From: Planctomycetota bacterium
GTDB lineage: Bacteria; Planctomycetota; Planctomycetia; Gemmatales; Gemmataceae
Direction: 5' to 3'
DNA: 64,000 nt
Assembly (NCBI GenBank): GCA_016195405.1
Contig: JACPZP010000210.1
Coordinates: forward strand, 53,333-117,332
A program made the position numbers and the translations under genes. This document shows, one piece after another, positions 61,726-64,000 of the stretch (the first letter of the stretch is position 1; each line of letters starts with the position of its first letter). The notes below the pieces were generated by a model. That model was given only the letters and a program-made list of their open reading frames with translations, was not told the origin of the DNA and did not search any database.

Positions 61726-62964
61726 TCACTTCTTGGTTTCGCGCGGCACTTCCATTGGCATTGGCCTTGGCAGTAATGCAACCGCAGGTAACTGAAGTCG
61801 GGTCGCAAGCAGATTCTGCATTGATAGGAGATTGGGATCCTGAAGGCTTTCGTAGCCGCCCACGGTGACGACGCTGGCATACTTGGTGTGGAGTACGAAA
61901 GCCTCGAGCTTCAGTTTCCGCAGAGTATCGGCCAAATTGTGGGCATCGGTGGCTGCATAGTCAATTCTTTCTCGGATCTTGTTCTTGAACCCAATCTTTT
62001 CCAGGATGCTTGCCGGCGAGTCCTTTGATTCGACCATCGTCGGAGTTTGAAACTGCTTGATCGCGAGAGTGTATGGCTTGTTGCAAGCAAGCAGGCTGTA
62101 TTTCTCCCCGGAATTAAGTCTCTTGAGGAGGTCCATATCGAGTGCGTCGTTGGCCGCACGAGCTGGTGCTTCAATTGGCTTGATGGTGGGGTTGCGAACT
62201 ACACAGGCGTGGATCTTAAACGGATTGACCAAAACTCTGTCTTCATTGATTGTTTTCGGATTTGCGATTTGAGCATTATCGGTCTTTACGTTTTCAATGG
62301 CGCGGAAGTACTTTGTATCCAGATCGACTTTCTTCGGGTCCGGCGGTGGCAGCTTCCGGATGCGGTCAAGTTCGCGTTTGGCATCCGTATCGCTCGCGTA
62401 CCCACCCACCAGCACCGCGACGTTCTCCTCGACGCGAATGTGTTTGACATGGATCGGCTGATCGAGCGGCAAGTTGTTTTGCTGCAAATACTCCTTCTGC
62501 TTGTCGATGATGGCCTTGACGCGCTCCGCTTCCTTGCGGCGCTCAATCGCCCCGAAATTGAATGTAAAGGCGTTTAGCCTGTAGCTGCTTCTAAGTTCCG
62601 TGACCATTTTGCTGGCCATCTGTGGAGCTTCGGGTCCACGGTAATTCTGAATCAGAATCATCCACGGCCCCTGGGAGGAAGTCACGTGTAGGTCTTGGTT
62701 AATGTCGGGCGCCTCCTTCAACAGCGATTCCAACGCACTATTACCGGTCCGGGCGCCAGGCTTAGGCATCGAGTCGAGAAACGGCGCGGCTCCGCCGAAG
62801 CTAGGCGCCTTTGGATTCGCCGGCGTCGTGTCGAAGGGATTGCGCAACACGGCGCCGCCGTCGCCGGGGCCGACGTCGCCGGATTTGCTCTGCGCCAGCC
62901 CGCGTTGTCCAAAGAGAAGGCCGGCGCCGATCAGCACGATGGTCGCGAAAAGGAAGCGTCGCAT
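61726..62964 (-). CDS. Secreted hypothetical protein with SPOR-like motifs
   Basis: The 412-residue product starts at ATG 62962-62964 with a signal peptide (MRRFLFATIVLIGAGLLFGQ). Two V-x-VGGY segments (VAVLVGGYASDTDAKRELDR and YASVVTVGGYESLQDPNLLS) resemble the last strands of SPOR-type peptidoglycan-binding domains, and GPWMILIQNYRGPEAPQMAS could be the first strand. Planctomycetes have many copies of this protein type. It ends before a strong terminator. Peptidoglycan or envelope binding is inference only. Confidence 0.75.
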   Translation of the reverse strand: MRRFLFATIVLIGAGLLFGQRGLAQSKSGDVGPGDGGAVLRNPFDTTPANPKAPSFGGAAPFLDSMPKPGARTGNSALESLLKEAPDINQDLHVTSSQGPWMILIQNYRGPEAPQMASKMVTELRSSYRLNAFTFNFGAIERRKEAERVKAIIDKQKEYLQQNNLPLDQPIHVKHIRVEENVAVLVGGYASDTDAKRELDRIRKLPPPDPKKVDLDTKYFRAIENVKTDNAQIANPKTINEDRVLVNPFKIHACVVRNPTIKPIEAPARAANDALDMDLLKRLNSGEKYSLLACNKPYTLAIKQFQTPTMVESKDSPASILEKIGFKNKIRERIDYAATDAHNLADTLRKLKLEAFVLHTKYASVVTVGGYESLQDPNLLSMQNLLATRLQLPAVALLPRPMPMEVPRETKK

Positions 62965-63046
62965 GGGGGATTCTGCCTCCGCCGAAAATGAGATTCGCTT
63001 GGGACGGAGGCTATAACACAAGGGCCGGCAAGCGCCAAGATGCCTT

Positions 63047-63781
63047 TCAAGCGTCGAAAGGCCAGCTCGATCCGAGCGTTTCGCGCTGCTTGGATGTGAT
63101 CGCGTCAACGCCCAGCTTGCCCACTTTCAGCAGTCGATCAAGTTGTCCGCGGCTAAAAGTTGCTTCCTCGCCGCTGCCTTGCACTTCGATGAACTCGCCC
63201 GAGCCGGTCATCACCAAGTTCATGTCGACTTGGGCGTCGCGGTCTTCGACGTATTCAAGATCGAGCAACTCCCGATCGTCCAATAGCCCGACGCTTATCG
63301 CGGCCACGCTGTCCTTAAGCACATTGCTCGCCGGACCGATGGCGCTCTTGAGAGATGTCAACGCGTCCACCAGAGCCACGAAGGCGCCGTTGATGCTCGC
63401 CGTGCGCGTGCCGCCGTCGGCCTCGAGCACGTCGCAATCGAGCCACAGCGTGCGCTCGCCCAGCTTGTCGAGCCGGACCACTGCACGCAGGCTGCGGCCA
63501 ATGAGGCGCTGGATTTCGACGGTGCGGCCATCGATCTTACCGCCGCGGTCGCGCTGCTTGCGCTTATCGGTGCTGCCGGGCAACATGCCGTATTCGGCGC
63601 TGAGCCAACCCTTTCCCGTTCCAACGAGAAACGGCGGCACGCCTTCTTCGACGCAGCAAGTGCAGAGAACGGTGGTCCGGCCCATGCGCGCAAGCACGCT
63701 GCCGGGCGCCTGACGGGTATAGCGGCGCTCAAAGGAGAGTGGACGCAGTTCTTCGTTCGCTCGGCCGAGTGGACGGGTCAT
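63047..63781 (-). CDS. rph: Ribonuclease PH
   Basis: This 244-residue phosphorolytic 3'-5' exoribonuclease trims tRNA 3' ends. LSFERRYTRQAPGSVLARMG, the phosphate-binding SLRAVVRLDKLGERTLWLDC and LEADGGTRTASINGAFVALV are typical RNase PH segments. It starts with ATG 63779-63781. The next gene downstream on the same strand is 82 bases away and is probably a separate transcript. Confidence 0.95.
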   Translation of the reverse strand: MTRPLGRANEELRPLSFERRYTRQAPGSVLARMGRTTVLCTCCVEEGVPPFLVGTGKGWLSAEYGMLPGSTDKRKQRDRGGKIDGRTVEIQRLIGRSLRAVVRLDKLGERTLWLDCDVLEADGGTRTASINGAFVALVDALTSLKSAIGPASNVLKDSVAAISVGLLDDRELLDLEYVEDRDAQVDMNLVMTGSGEFIEVQGSGEEATFSRGQLDRLLKVGKLGVDAITSKQRETLGSSWPFDA

Positions 63782-63797
63782 CGTAGTGGATAGTGGA

Positions 63798-63839
63798 TAG
63801 TGGGTAGTGGCTCGTAAGTCAACCAGCCACTACCCACTA
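63798..63839. repeat. Inverted repeat upstream of rph
   Basis: TAGTGGGTAGTGGCT (63798-63812) and AGCCACTACCCACTA (63825-63839) are perfect 15-base inverses with a 12-base loop, adjacent to further GATAGTGG words. It belongs to a common class of chromosomal repeats. Confidence 0.85.
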
Positions 63840-63859
63840 GTGCTGCGTCACACCTAAAA

Positions 63860-63893
63860 AAAAATGGCTTCAGCCGACGCTGAAGCCATTTTT
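63860..63893. terminator. Bidirectional intrinsic terminator hairpin
   Basis: Perfect 15-base arms (AAAAATGGCTTCAGC / GCTGAAGCCATTTTT) with a 4-base CGAC loop, flanked by A- and T-runs. It lies between rph and the edge repeat array and is a textbook two-way terminator. Confidence 0.9.
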
Positions 63894-63927
63894 CGGCTGC
63901 AAAGGCATATCAGAACAAGAGATGCGA

Positions 63928-64000
63928 AAATGGTTTCAGCGCGGCGCTGGGACAGATGCCATCCGGCGCTTCGCTGAAACCATCCGGCCTAGCGCTGAAA
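63928..64000. repeat. Repeat array of family J at the window edge, truncated
   Basis: 63928-63951 is the 24-base element shared with 26501-26524. It includes ATGGTTTCAGCG (63930-63941), whose perfect inverse CGCTGAAACCAT is at 63972-63983; another partial unit (AGCGCTGAAA) reaches the window end. Units share CATCCGGC-type spacers, so a tandem hairpin array probably continues to the right. Confidence 0.8.

Overview
The window looks like a chromosomal segment of a GC-rich planctomycete, most likely a Gemmata-like (Gemmataceae) bacterium. The evidence is two DUF1549/DUF1553 proteins with cytochrome-like CX4CH motifs, a WD40 protein with a c-type haem motif, a Tat-signal DUF1501 protein, a DUF1559 pseudopilin-like protein, several lineage-typical secreted proteins, and many palindromic intergenic repeats. 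The species assignment is inference. No rRNA, tRNA, CRISPR array, prophage or intact insertion sequence was seen.

Layout. 1-6909: a partial M61 peptidase diverges from a WD40-cytochrome / DUF1549-DUF1553 pair. 7057-10346: an ABC-2 exporter with a DUF433/DUF5615 antitoxin-toxin-like pair. 10431-13068: aldo/keto reductase, kbl and a hicBA module. 13095-15271: mnmA, a TauE/SafE-type transporter and a decayed RelBE-like module absent from a simple ORF list. 15446-21567: rsgA, a membrane protein, speA, DUF4058, a small planctomycete protein and an RluA-type pseudouridine synthase carrying a repeat insertion. 21624-24768: rfbB, a family 2 glycosyltransferase and rfbD (dTDP-rhamnose/surface glycan). 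24897-26448: a transposase pseudogene. 26608-28001: an ECF-type ATPase and pyrE. 28169-32878: an ExbB/MotA-like channel gene followed by two large single-span coiled-coil proteins. 32983-37036: HD-domain protein, pseudopilin, DUF4432 epimerase-like protein and ApbE. 37074-43286: argB-argD-argF preceded by a 1038-residue double glycosyltransferase. 43426-48086: rhodanese, pckA and a membrane TPR protein. 48079-50236: hsp70, zinc ribbon and hypothetical operon. 50381-53137: THUMP methyltransferase, hemC and a secreted protein. 53167-57099: DUF1501 followed by the second DUF1549/DUF1553 protein. 57245-63781: aroF, three hypothetical proteins, an esterase and rph. 63782-64000: terminator and repeat array.

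Most of the window is housekeeping: arginine, aromatic, pyrimidine and haem synthesis, tRNA and rRNA modification, and PEP carboxykinase. The two most unusual elements are the ExbB-like cluster with two outsized ExbD-like partners that share a repeated C-terminal motif, and several families of palindromic repeats that have been taken into reading frames. One repeat forms the linker between two glycosyltransferase modules, another encodes that protein's tail, another supplies a stop codon, and another inserts about 32 residues into RluA.

Start sites were chosen by Shine-Dalgarno spacing and family N-termini. Where a chosen start lies inside a longer open frame, the entry says so.
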